Assembly (NCBI GenBank): GCA_020081605.1
Contig: JAHREC010000011.1
Coordinates: 4,464,001 to 4,528,000 of the forward strand
Length of the DNA stretch: 64,000 nt
Direction of reading: 5' to 3'
DNA from: Albifimbria verrucaria
Taxonomy: Eukaryota > Ascomycota > Sordariomycetes > Hypocreales > Stachybotryaceae
Shown here: piece after piece, positions 47,173 to 57,880 of the stretch
How the letters are laid out: every line of letters starts with the position of its first letter
How positions within the stretch are numbered: position 1 is the first letter of the stretch
The notes under the pieces: generated by a model
The model's database searches: none
What the model was told of the DNA's origin: nothing
What the model saw: the letters and a program-made list of their open reading frames with translations, nothing else
Made by a program: the position numbers and the translations under genes

Positions 47173-49269
47173 ATGTCCGTCAGTACCATGCCCTCAAGGC
47201 CAAGGGCCGACTTCCAGCACTGTCGGCTGTCGTCTCCACGCTCGCTGCGGGTACTGACACTCTACCCATCACCCAGTTTCACGGCTACCTTGCAGTTTAC
47301 CTTGACAGAAGCAAGCCTCGATAGCATCACATCTCAAAGCACTGATGGCTTCGAAGCACTTTCCTACGTTTGGGGGTCACCAGTGGGCACGGTGCCTGTT
47401 TTATGCGACGGCCAGCAGCTGTTGGTGACGCCAAACTGCGAGTCTGCTCTCCGACACCTACGACTGGCAGACCATGACCGTGTCTTGTGGGTGGATGCAA
47501 TCTGCATAGACCAGGGTAGCAGCAGCGACAGTGTGAATGAGCGTAATACGCAGGTGGCGCTCATGGGTGAAATCTATCAGAAGGCGAGGCGCACGCTATG
47601 TTGGCTAGGTCCAGGAAACGAATGCACGAGGGAACTAATGGTGCACTTGGAACGAATAGGGTCTTGTCCTTCCCAGCGCGGTTTGAAAAAGCTGTTGCTA
47701 TTTGACTGTATGTTCAAGCAATCACCCTTAACACTGATAAACAGCAATTGACGCGTTTTGATTTGGCGGAACCACAGCAAAACTTAGACAGCAAGGGAAA
47801 ATAGACGTGGAATCTTCCGCCCTTAACCACATATTCTGCCACCCCTGGCACTCTCGCATCTGGACGGTACAAGAAGCGAGTTTTTCTCGTGACTGTCAGG
47901 TTGTGTGCGGAAATAGCAGCATCCCATGGGATATCTATTACAAAGCAGCTCGATTTTTGCTATATGATGAATTCATTGAGGAAATTGATCCTCAAGCATA
48001 CAAGAACTATGGGGAATTGACATGCGAAATGTGCTAAGAGGTTATATTTGGGACCAAGTGGCTCCGCACCTGGAGCGTAGCCTGGAGAACATAGACGATG
48101 AGCGAGATCAGAGAGTCGTCTTTATATCCTCTTGTCTCGCCCAATGCAACAAACTCCAGGCAACAGAACCTAAAGACAGAATCTATGGACTGCACGCAAT
48201 GTATACAAATCTGGGCATTCAACTGCCTAAAGTGGACTATTTGAAACCACTTCCTCGCGTGTACGAAGAAGCTACCGTTGCCATGATCATGTGGTCCCAA
48301 AAACTCAACATTCTTGGAGACGCGTGCCATAATCACAGTTCTCTTCCCAGCTGGGTACCGGACTTCTCTGGTGTTGAACTAAAAGCCTCTGTACCATTGG
48401 GTGACGCAACGGGAGGCTCCAAGATTGCTGTACAAGAATCAAGATTACTGAATCCGCGACCCGGAGAGCTTTGTGTTAGAGGCAAAGTCGTTGGGAGAGT
48501 TGTGACTTTGGGCAGCGAAAGCCAAGCTACCACAGTCTTTCCGACGCGACCTGAGCAATGTGGATTGACCATCTTAACCACCAAAATTGATGGTCTCGTA
48601 GATGATGTTGAAACTTTGCGTCTCTTAATTGATAAGATTAGATTCTTCCGCCAGTTACACCGTCTCTTGCAAGACGGTGCAGAGTCTTACAGCGAAGATA
48701 TTGAAGACATGTTCCTCGACATTTTGAACCAGAACAGCTATTCTGAGTCAAGTCAAGCTTTCAACGTCTGGTTAGACATTTTGGAATATCCTGATACGGA
48801 ATACAATCTGAATGCTGGGGAGGAGCTAGTGGCAAAGTGGCAGAGGGCTGTGTCAACCGCAGAAGCAGCAGGGTGGACTGAAGAGCTGACAAGCTGCGCC
48901 ATCATTGCGGCTTCACTACTATCTAATCAGATTGAGCACGATGGGAGACTTCTGGATTGTACCCCAGATGTTCTTAACCTATTCAGCCACCTGTCCGCTA
49001 ATTTGAACGAGAAGGCGTTGATATCGGTACGCCTCGATTCTCTACAAATAACAACCCTAGCCACAGGACTTGCCTCAGTAAAAGAAGGAGACTCTGTGGT
49101 GTTGCTTGAAGGAGCCGAATGGCCTGTTATCCTGAGGGAAGCGGGAGAAAGAAGATGGCATTTTGTTGGCCCAACATTTGTGCCGGGCGTCATGCACGGT
49201 GCACTGTGGCGGAATGGGCCCGGTCAATCCGATGGGACGACTGACTTGTGTGGTTTTTGCCTGATCTAG
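47173..49269 (+). CDS. HET-domain protein (HET-6 type), two exons
   Basis: Heterokaryon-incompatibility-family protein of about 670 aa. HET motifs in order: DGFEALSYVWGSPVG (47341), LLVTPNCESALRHLR, VLWVDAICIDQGSSSDSVNER (47485), MGEIYQKARRTLCWLGPG, and after the intron WHSRIWTVQEASFSRDC (47848). The C-terminal half (DRIYGLHAMYTNLGI, LPSWVPDFSG, then CVRGKVVGRVV) is the usual HET-6-like region, ending in a YLGPxYVxGIMxGE-like HFVGPTFVPGVMHG. The intron is at 47708-47787 (GTATGT...TTAG, 80 nt). One frame break near 48014-48020 (GAATTGACATG) is closed by one extra T. Met6 (47188) is an alternative start. HET proteins trigger cell death after fusion of unlike hyphae; its partner is not known. 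Confidence 0.88.
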
Positions 49270-49952
49270 AATGTTGACATTAAAGGGGTCAGCCAGCTAC
49301 GGTCCTTACCTTGGCGTTATTGTGGTTAGAATGCGCACACAGGAGGGTCAAGGCGCCAGTGGGCGTTATTTTGGAAGCATTGTTGACATATGTTAAACTG
49401 GCAGAAAAATGCACACGCAGCTGCAAATGACCAGGACAAATCACGTTTGCAACCGTTAATAAGTCAAGTTCATGTGAAATATGCTTTACGGTATTAATTA
49501 GGTTATATAAAAACGCTTAGAAACGAAACGTAGAAGTAGAGAGATTCGTTGACCATTATATATTCTGGTAAATAATATATGCTGTTATAATATCTGAACC
49601 AAAAAAGCATGGTTTTACGTCTATACCGAATCTTTATCCTTGCCCTTTCATATCCAGCCCAGTATATAGACTATGGGAGGTTCTGGGGTTGGCTCACTTG
49701 GTGATAGGACCCTGTATGTTCAAGGTAGCACGAAAGCATGGAAGAAGCTAGACTGTCATCAGCAAATCTCTCCGAGATTAGCCTAGACTCCGCTGAGTAA
49801 TTAAGGAGTTTTGAGCCTCAACCTCTTCGTGCTTTGCTGTATCCTCAGCTCTCTCTTTCTCATCATTTGCAGCCGCATCTACGGCGGCGTCCATTCTTTA
49901 GCCTCAGGCAAATCGCCACGGAAATCCAAACGAGCTGGATTATTACATTACG
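49270..49952. other. intergenic, no gene seen
   Basis: About 680 nt, AT-rich (49490-49620), 3' flank of the HET gene and promoter of the wall-protein gene. Confidence 0.4.
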
Positions 49953-50749
49953 ATGACGCCCTCAATTCCGACGACTAGAGACATCGTTCTCGTGGCAGTG
50001 ATCCTCCCTGTCATTACTGCACAGGCTAAACTCTCCGTCACGGGCAACATTACCCTTTTCTCTGATACCCAATGTCAAGAGCCCGTGTTTGTCAATGATG
50101 CTATCGTTGGTCGTGACTTTTGCGCACACGCAGAGTCGTCACAAGAGTATCTTGGCGCCTTTGGAAGCTTCATCCTCAACGAACGACCATGGTGTGACAA
50201 TGGAGCGGTGCCATGGTGGAATGTTTTCACAGATGGCCTTTGCGCCCTGCCCGCAGCATCTTTCGAGCCAGGGTCGGATGCGGATGGTACGTGTGTGGCA
50301 GTAGGGGAAGGGGCTTCAAAAGCTACTCATTTGACTGTGACTATGCCGACCCGGACCCGGACTTTGATGGTTCAGAAGGCGATGCGGACAGCGACGATGA
50401 TTATGATGTGGAACCTACGGCGAGTGTGGATATTGATGTTACAACGCTTCCATTCGAGACAGCGGAGCCGACGCTGCATTGGTCAACAACAAGCGAAAGT
50501 TCAACAAGTGAAACCTCGACAATCAAATCCTCAACCGAGGTTATTTCAAGCACAGCAAAGCCTCCAGCGGAGTCAAGTCCCTTGTCAAGCTCACCCGCAC
50601 AAACATCATCTCAGTCCGCAGCTACAACGTCGGCAGAACCAGTGTCTACTCCTGAACCTACCGGAGGCGTCGGGACATTGGCTCCTAAACAGAGCCTTGC
50701 CATTGGATTGATTGCCATAATTGCCGGATCTTTTGTCTTCGAGCTATAA
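49953..50749 (+). CDS. secreted Ser/Thr-rich, GPI-anchor-type cell-surface protein
   Basis: Predicted cell-wall or plasma-membrane surface protein of about 265 aa. It starts MTPSIPTTRDIVLVAVILPV with cleavage near AQA. The N-terminal globular part has about seven Cys (for example DTQCQEPVF, DFCAHAESS, GLCALPAASF). A D/E-rich patch (PDPDFDGSEGDADSDDDYD) follows. A long Ser/Thr/Pro stalk (50470-50660) is typical of O-mannosylated stalks. The hydrophobic C-terminus SLAIGLIAIIAGSFVFEL fits a GPI-attachment signal. The frame breaks once at G run 50310-50313, where one more G joins VAVGEG to GFKSYSFDCDYAD. Function unknown. No intron. Confidence 0.75.
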
Positions 50750-51072
50750 ATCTACACCAATGTCAATGAAAATAGCCTGAGTGCCTTGGTAGCTCAAATA
50801 TGCTCACACCAGCTGTATTATAATTCTTTAATATAAATAATGACAGACGAGAGCTTGAAGTTGTTACAGATCAGAGCCTGCGATAACAAATCAGATTGGA
50901 AAATGCCATTAGCTATGAAAGTCATGGGTATCTACCGATTTCGGTAGGCACAGAGACAGTGTCATTATTTAAGTGTTGCCAGTGTCCCTTAACAAATCGA
51001 TGAGTGTATTCCTGATTTATGTAATTTGACTAACGCTTTCATATCCAATACCAGGCATCTTTCTCAAACATG
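50750..51072. other. short convergent intergenic region
   Basis: About 320 nt of AT-rich 3' flank between the wall-protein gene and the CorA-like gene. Nothing recognised. Confidence 0.4.
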
Positions 51073-52389
51073 CTAAGGCTTTGCAGGGTAAGGCCCCGCG
51101 AGTACCTTTCTATACAAGGCGAGGAGCTCATCTCGTTGTGTTAAACTAGCCCAAAATATGAACACCAATAACGTAGAAGGAAGCGTGAATGCTATATAAA
51201 CCCAGAAATTACTCCGGATGACGTTCTCAGTGTCCCATTCCAAAGAGGGGATAGCGAAGACTGCAGCGAAGAAGGTCCCCGGCAAAAAGCCATGGTCATG
51301 ATGGCGACCACTTTCATGGATGAGCTGTCCCGCGTAGCAGTCATAGCCAGTTTAATAGAGGTGAGTGTGTCTTTCTGTGCTATCAACTGAGTAATCTTCT
51401 CTGTTCTTAGCATATCTAGACAGGGCACTTCCACCAAGGGGCAATGACATACAGCGACAGCGTGGTTGGAAGCTCTTGCACGAACGTAAGCGAAATCAAT
51501 CTCCATCACATCTAGTTTCCTTTGAATAAGATGTATCGCGGTGGCTGCAGAGACACGACCTGGGCTGTGATGGACCAACTCATTCGGATTCTCCCTGGCT
51601 TGGTGCTTTCTAATAGATTCAACTCAAGTGCTGCTATTGCCAGTTTCCATTGTTTTATCTGCCGCACGAACTTTTCCGCTTTCCGGACCAGAACGCTCAG
51701 CTTTCGTGATAGATCCTTGTGGCCCAGCAGGGCATCGTCGTCCACCATTGGCCCCAACTCATTTCGATATCCAGTGCTCGTCTCGATGATACAGCACGTG
51801 TCATACGAGGAACGAAGTATGCTATCAAAGAAGGTGAGCGTCTGAATTCCCGCAGATAGAGGCAGGAGTAGCGGGTGTGAGATCAGATCAATGTTGACTC
51901 GCATCGTAGCTATGAGGTCATTAAACGCTGGAAGACCTCTCTTAGACGTTGCCACAAATACCACCGCTCTTGAACACCTTGTCTGCCTATCATAGGACCA
52001 AAGGATCTTATACGCCGAGCATTGAAGATAGTAGCTATTGCAACTATCAGACTTAATCTCGTCAAGAAAATGAAAGCCTGTCATGTCATTCGCCACCATG
52101 CCGAGACCATATGTGTCAATATGAAGCGTCTCGAAAAGCTTTTGGCAATCGTATACACTGCTGTGAAAAGCATGCCGAGAGACTGATGCATCATAATTTA
52201 CTTTGACCAGGAGTAGCGAAGGCGCGTATTGGCATATCGCATCAATATCCGCCAGGGTGCGAGTCTCTGTACCCAGTCAACCCCGGACGATTCATTGAGC
52301 TTGGCGGTAACAACATCGTATTTCTGTGGACATTTATGGAAAGTTCTGGTTTGAAAGGTTGATAAAGCTACGTGGCGTAGAGCGTTCAT
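51073..52389 (-). CDS. CorA-like membrane protein without GMN motif, frame-broken
   Basis: Fungal CorA-like family protein of about 440 aa. A soluble N-terminal part (TRTFHKCPQKYDVVTAKLNE, then LADIDAICQYAP) and a mixed alpha/beta domain lead to the stalk helix TSIKLAMTATRDSSSMKVVA. TM1 is MAFLPGTFFAAVFAIPSLEW, followed by the loop ENVIRSNFWVY and TM2 IAFTLPSTLLVFIFWASL. The family's usual MxT(V)FLPxTFxAxxFxxPxxxW pattern is present, but GMN is absent, so Mg2+ transport is doubtful. Frame breaks near 52255 (CCC), at 51587-51590 (one G short on the coding strand) and at A run 51294-51298 (plus strand) each fit loss of one base. An overlapping upstream open frame (52386-52646) might hold an extra N-terminal segment. 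Confidence 0.72.
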
Positions 52390-53149
52390 TTCAGGCGCAG
52401 GTAGAAGACGAACGGATTCAACCGATACGGGTTAGCTAAGATCAGTTTATGTCTCAGCAGATGAGCAAACAATTGATCAGTCCTCCACACCTCTGGTATC
52501 TCAGCTGTCTTCTGCTGAAGTGCGGGGCGGGCGAGGCTTTGCGAGGCTGCCATACTCAGCCCCATAAACAGCCTCACCACATCCTTGGCTGCGCGAAACA
52601 AGCAGGTGACTTGCGTGTCATTGATTATTGCTGATTTACTACTCAAATTAGACCTTATAAGTTAATTTATCATAAATCCAACTGGCAATAATATTGCAAC
52701 ATGCCGCGCCACATTCATCGACTTTTGTCAAAAAGATACTACTTGAAGTGGTAGGCCCTGGTCTACCCACTAGAAAAGGAAGAGAAGAAACTTACCAATA
52801 ACTTTTAAGTTGAATAAATAAAACTTGGATAGGCTTCATCTATTACTGAACATCATAGGAGTATAAAATCAGATACTAACCATGGCTGAGGAAACCCCCA
52901 TGAAGCAATACGAGCTTACAGGACCAAGTCCGTGGTCAACCTTAATTCTCAGTCTCAATAGTAAAAACATGTTTATTCCATTCTGATTACGCCTCTGTAA
53001 TGCATACCTAAGGTCCAAATATATGACCCTAACCCTTTTGGTTTTATGTACAGGTATAATAATATCAGCTAGCCGATGTTCGGTTCTGCGATTCTTCTTC
53101 AGTCGTATCGACTCTAATCATCACATAGCCAGCACTGTTTATTGCGTCG
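52390..53149. other. intergenic, no confident gene
   Basis: About 760 nt. 52386-52646 (-) is open for 86 codons and could extend the CorA-like gene upstream if one base is missing at its end. Otherwise nothing is recognised. Confidence 0.35.
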
Positions 53150-54570
53150 TTAATGGTTCCACTCAGAATCCAGACTATGTCCGGTCGGGCCAGCCGCGGA
53201 ATAGTCGGTAGATACAAACGCTCTGTCTACTTCCTTCAGGCCCTCGGCGCAGTACTGCAGAGTCTCAGCAATGTCATGCGAGCGGTACAGTCGGGTCTGT
53301 CCGTCCATGAGGACATCAAATTCAGCAACAATGCCGTCTCCTTCGTGGTACGCCACGATGCTCTTGATTCCTTCCAGAACGGGAGAAAAGCGGTATGCAA
53401 GATAGGTGAGCTTCCGTACGGTATTCTCGTCAGCCGCCTCTCCAGAAAGGCGGACAACGTTTTCGAATGACATGTGGCCCCAGTCGTAGATGATGTACAA
53501 GCTAAGCAGACCTGCACCAAGTGGATCCAGCCACCAGATGTTCAACAAGTGGCCAACGAAGGGAATATCAAGGAGAAAGAGTTGAAGAGACAGTCCGTCT
53601 CGCAGTCCTTGACCAGGGCCTGCACCTGACTCGTCTTGATGGGGTAGCAGCACAATCCAATGATACCTTTCAGAACAATCGTCGAGAGAAGAGAGGCTAT
53701 AGCCGCAGGGCTCAAGACTTCGACTTCCCTCGATCCAGACATGAGTCGCTGGACAGACTCTTGCAAGATTTGTGCGAAACTGATGACCATGATGATGCTA
53801 AACACGAGAATGCCCAACGGCTCCAGACGTCGTTTGCCAACCGGGAACCGCTTGCGCAGCGCGTTAAGCCGCCACAGGACGATCCTGTTCGTCGACCAAA
53901 CAATCAGGGTGCAGAGTAGATCCAGGGCGGAGTCGACAAGGGAGGCCAGCAGCGAAAGCGAGCCTGTTGTGAAGACAGCAAACGCCTTACCCACCAAGAG
54001 AAGAATGTTGGCAACGACGTTGACGTTGACGGCAATGGCAGCCTGGCGAGCCGCCTTACGGCGCCGCGCACGCTCCTCGTCGGGGAGAAGCTCACCAATC
54101 TCGCCAGCCACGCGCTGTATACCGCCTTCGCGCTCACGGTCGCCGTCACGGTCTGGGTCCGGGTTCAGCGAGCTCAGCACCTCCTGGGTGAGGGCGGTGA
54201 CGACAGCATCGACCTCGAGCCAGTCATTCAGCTTCTCGTTCTGGGCCTCGTAGAACTTGCGCAGCTTCTTGTTCTTGATCGCCTTGAGGTCTTCGTCCGA
54301 TTTGCGGAAGCGCTCGAGCTCGTGTCTATCGATGCCGCCGAGCAGCTCCTTCTGGAGCTCATCACGCCTCAGATCAGCGAGAGCCGTCCTGGCCGCGTCG
54401 CGGAACTGGAAGATGCGAGGGTGAGGCCCTTTGGGGTGATTAAGACGTCGTCCGGTCTCGAGATCGTCACGCACACCGTGATTGGCAGCGTAGGCTTTGG
54501 GATCGGCGCGCCATGAAGGAGACGGGTATTCAGACGGCTCTGAGCGGTTGAGGGAGCGCTTGCCGACCAT
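53150..54570 (-). CDS. cation diffusion facilitator (CDF) metal transporter
   Basis: Divalent metal/H+ antiporter of the CDF family, about 473 aa. A long charged cytosolic N-terminus (MVGKRSLNRSEPSEYPSPSW ... RARRRKAARQAA) precedes the transmembrane core. TM1 is NVVANILLLVGKAFAVFTTG. TM2 SLLASLVDSALDLL carries the D-x-x-x-D metal site seen in the Mn-type group. FPVGKRRLEPLGILVFSIIM is the CDF signature loop. SPAAIASLLSTIVLKGIIG and the second half LLNIWWLDPLGAGLLSLYII lead to a C-terminal cytosolic domain with ENTVRKLTYLAYRF and YHEGDGIVAEFDVLMD. One frame break at 53561-53563 (CCC on the coding strand, one C short) joins SLIFP to FVGHLLN. The motif suggests Mn2+ (or Fe2+) rather than Zn2+; membrane location not determinable. 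Confidence 0.9.
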
Positions 54571-55437
54571 CGAAGCGCGACGTATGTTAGTTAATATGGT
54601 AGATTGATTTGATTTGATTTGATTTAGGAAATAAGAGCAGTAGTAAACGCAAGATCAATGCAGTCCCAAGCTCTGCCGCTTCATCCATCCAAAGCTTCTT
54701 ATTGACAAGCAACAAGGCATGACGTAGGTCAGACGCCAAGACGGGCCAGCCAAGTATTGCTGCACCAATCCAGCCCCAGCCCAGGGCTTCCCGTACGGCG
54801 TCCAGCGTGCCGTAAACCCTGCTTAGCGCCTACGGGGCACCGCTAGCCTTTATTTTTAGCACTTGAAGAGCCCATCTAGTAGCTTCCGTCCAACCCACAG
54901 CTTGGATTGCACATGCAAATACAGCACGTCTGCGGATGCATACAATTTGTGTAGTAAAACATTTCCTTCAGTCATTTCAAGTGCATAGTATGAAGATTAA
55001 ATATTCTGCATATTTTTTCTGTGGTGTTCAATTCCATTTCATTAACATCTTCCTTGTTATTTATTCTTCGTTCCATATCCCCACACACAAACGTCGTCAT
55101 CTTCACTCCTAGCCTGCTCTCACGCCAAGCCGGATCACCAATGCCGAGAGCATCTTCGAGAATATGAATAATAATTGACCTGTCTTAACACAACCTACGA
55201 AAACAATCGGCTCATTCTAGGATATCTATACGCTGAAAACATTACCGCCCTGTCCAATTCCTATACCCAATAATATCCAACAACTCCGCATTATATCCCC
55301 TAGCCTAGCTCACTTAGTTACCCATCCTCATCGCTGAAGCCAGTCTCTGCCTCGCGCTCTCCTCGCCCGTCCGCCGCTCTGATTCGCCATCTCTGCTCTT
55401 GGCGTGGTATCGTAGAACCGCTCCGGCTCATCGATGC
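54571..55437. other. intergenic between the CDF and dynamin-like genes
   Basis: About 870 nt. It contains the CDF promoter, the (GATTT)4 microsatellite and AT-rich 3' flank of the dynamin-like gene. No additional gene seen. Confidence 0.45.
54605..54625 (+). repeat. (GATTT)n microsatellite
   Basis: About four tandem copies of a TGATT/GATTT pentamer, 35-55 nt upstream of the CDF start codon. Confidence 0.8.
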
Positions 55438-57880
55438 CTACCTTCTGCGGTCGTGGAGGCGGGGCGGCACGTCCCGCGTCGGGGCTTGTTGCGTGGAGCC
55501 GCTGGTTGTGTAGAATGGGTGGTCCCAATCGCGAGGCGCCTCTTGATGATACGGGTTGTTGTTGTTGGGGCGACTCTCGTGCTGAGGGGTGGTAGGTGTG
55601 TGACTGTCCATGTCATTCACAACAGAGCGGGGACGCTCTTCGCGGGTCACACGACGAACGGGCTCCTGTCGTCGAGCAGACTGGTCGACGTGGTTGTAAG
55701 AGGAGACAGGTCGACGCGTAGAAGCATTTCGCTGCACACCGTCCTCATCGTCGGTGACTGTGTCATCCTCCGGCTCGTCCTGGTAAGCTCGTAGCTCACT
55801 CCTCATGGCAAGACTGGCGCAGATGCTTCGGGCCTCCTCAATGGCGGCCTTCTGTGCCTTGAGCGCCTTGCGTCTATCGCGGGTCTCCTTGTTCTCGGCG
55901 GCAATAGCCTCGATCGTTGAGTCGCCCATGCGCAAGATCTCAATGGGGTTGAACAGACGCAGCATGCCGAGCATCAAGTGTCGCTCCACAACCTGCGTGA
56001 TGACATTGCGAGTGAAGATTCTCGCCGTCAGGTCGTAGTAAATAAGCATCTTCTCGAGCACTTCCTCTGCTTCAGTGTATGTTCCACCATTCTCTGTAGA
56101 CTCAGCCCGCCATTTTCTCAAGCGGTCTTCGTACTCCGGATCGAAAGGCTGGACCTCCAGTTCCATGTCGTCCGTCAAGCGGTTTAGCTCCTTGTCTGCG
56201 TTTTCCATCAGTTCTCGGATCTTGTGCTCCAAGAAGTGGTATCGCATGGGATCGCGCATTCGCTCTGGCCAGACGTGGTCGATGACATCGGCAAGGAATT
56301 CGTTGCAGATGATTCCCATGTTATCCTTGTACTCCTGTGAAAGGAGCGGCCAGTTCCTGGAATAGTCCTGGAACAAGATGTATGGTGCTCGTGGGTTGGA
56401 GTCGAGAGGAAGCTCGTTACCACGGATCTGTCTCAGCAGGGGTTCAACTTCCTGATGGGCAAATTCCTTCTTCGACCGGTCGCCGACTGTACCGGGAGAT
56501 GGCAGCGATGCAGCCGGACCAGCATTTCCACCAGCCTGGTCAAAGTTGACCCTGCGTCCGTACTGACGGAAGCGCCGAGCGAATCGTTCACTCTCCTCAC
56601 GCACACGAGCACGCAACTTCTGGGATGGCGTACCCTTTGGATGGCTATGCCTAGCAAAGAAACGCTCGCCGAATGGGTTTTTATAATTGCCATTCACTGC
56701 TGGTGTGACGAGGTTGTTGCTTGCCGTGAACAGCTCACCCATCTCAAACCGCATCTCTTCGATAGTGTCCTTGCCTGCGCCCATCGCCTTAAGCTGCGCC
56801 TCGCAGCGCTCCAGGGCTTCTTGAATCTGACGGCGTAGGGACTTGACATGCTTGCCAATGTGACGCTGCAGTTGTGTGCTCAGCTTCTGCTGAAGAGCAC
56901 CGACACCCCACATCTGGGGCGGCAGAGCACTCCATTTGCCGCGGGTGAAGAACTCGGCCTCGCGCCGGTTGCGGTCCTCCTTGGTGGTCCACGTCTCGCC
57001 TGGGCCGGGGTTGAGCAGCACGTACCAGCCGAGCTTGAAGTGGTTCTCCTGGTCCTTGTTGGTGACCAGCTCGATGAACTTGTCCTCGAGGCCGATGCGC
57101 TCCGTCATGTCTGGCTTGGTCAGGACGCCGATGGTGCGGAGCCCGTAGGGTCGAAGTGGCGGGCTTTGCGCAGAATGGGTGCTTGAACGTAGTCGTTGTT
57201 GCCGCCGACAACGGCGAGGATGATTGTGCGCGAGCTTTTCATGTATCGGTCAGATAGCGCCTCGATGGTGCGGATGTCGTCCTCGGATTGATCACGGTTG
57301 GCAACTCGCACCAGACCGGGCAAGTCGACAAGGGTCAAGAGAGGCATGTCCGGGCCACTCTTCTCCACAACCAGGACATCGCGGGCAGCAAATCGTCCGG
57401 GAATATTTCGCGGCGCAATGAGCTCGGTAGCGTCCTCATCATCGTCTCAAAGGGCACATCGCCCGTGACATCGCCTCCATACTGAAGTAAGCGAGCCTGT
57501 TCGTTGTATGGACGGTTTTTGTCAGGAATAATCGAGACTTTGAGCTGGGTCTGCTTCGATCGTCGCAGTCTGATCTCTGTCGCAAAACGAGTACAAGCAC
57601 CGGCGTCTCTTGGGAAGGGCGTGCCGGTCAGAGCCTCGAGGACCGAGCTCTTACCAGCTGACTGGTCGCCAACGACGACGATTTGTGGGAGCTTGACATT
57701 GTCGAGCTGGGCAAACTGAAGTTTGTCGATGAGATCTAGCAGTCCGCGTTGTTCGCTTGCTAGACCTTGCGTATCGAGAGATGACTCGATGGAGGGAGCC
57801 ATTTCACGTATGTTGTTGCTGTTGGTGGTAGCTCGGCGGGCAGATGTTTGAGGAGGAGATTCGACAAACAAGGAGCCCAT
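55438..57880 (-). CDS. dynamin/Mx-like large GTPase, frame-broken twice
   Basis: Membrane-remodelling GTPase of about 813 aa. G1 is GDQSAGKSSVLEALTG (about 57640-57690), with switch region FPRDAGACTRFATEI. G3 is LTLVDLPGLVRV, G4 is VLTKPDMTERIG, then FKLGWYVLLNP. The middle/stalk domain follows, and a C-terminal assembly helix region (MLRLFNPIEILRMGDSTIEA, then ETRDRRKALKAQKAAIEEAR) corresponds to the GED. The final 100 residues are Arg/Pro/Thr-rich and disordered; no PH domain. Frames change near 57445 (one G short on the coding strand) and at 57148-57150 (CCC on the coding strand, one C short). Both repairs restore conserved family sequence (DEDATELIAPR and HFDPYGLRTIG). No intron. Fungal relatives are usually annotated as Mx-like dynamins; the precise organelle is unknown. 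Confidence 0.9.
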
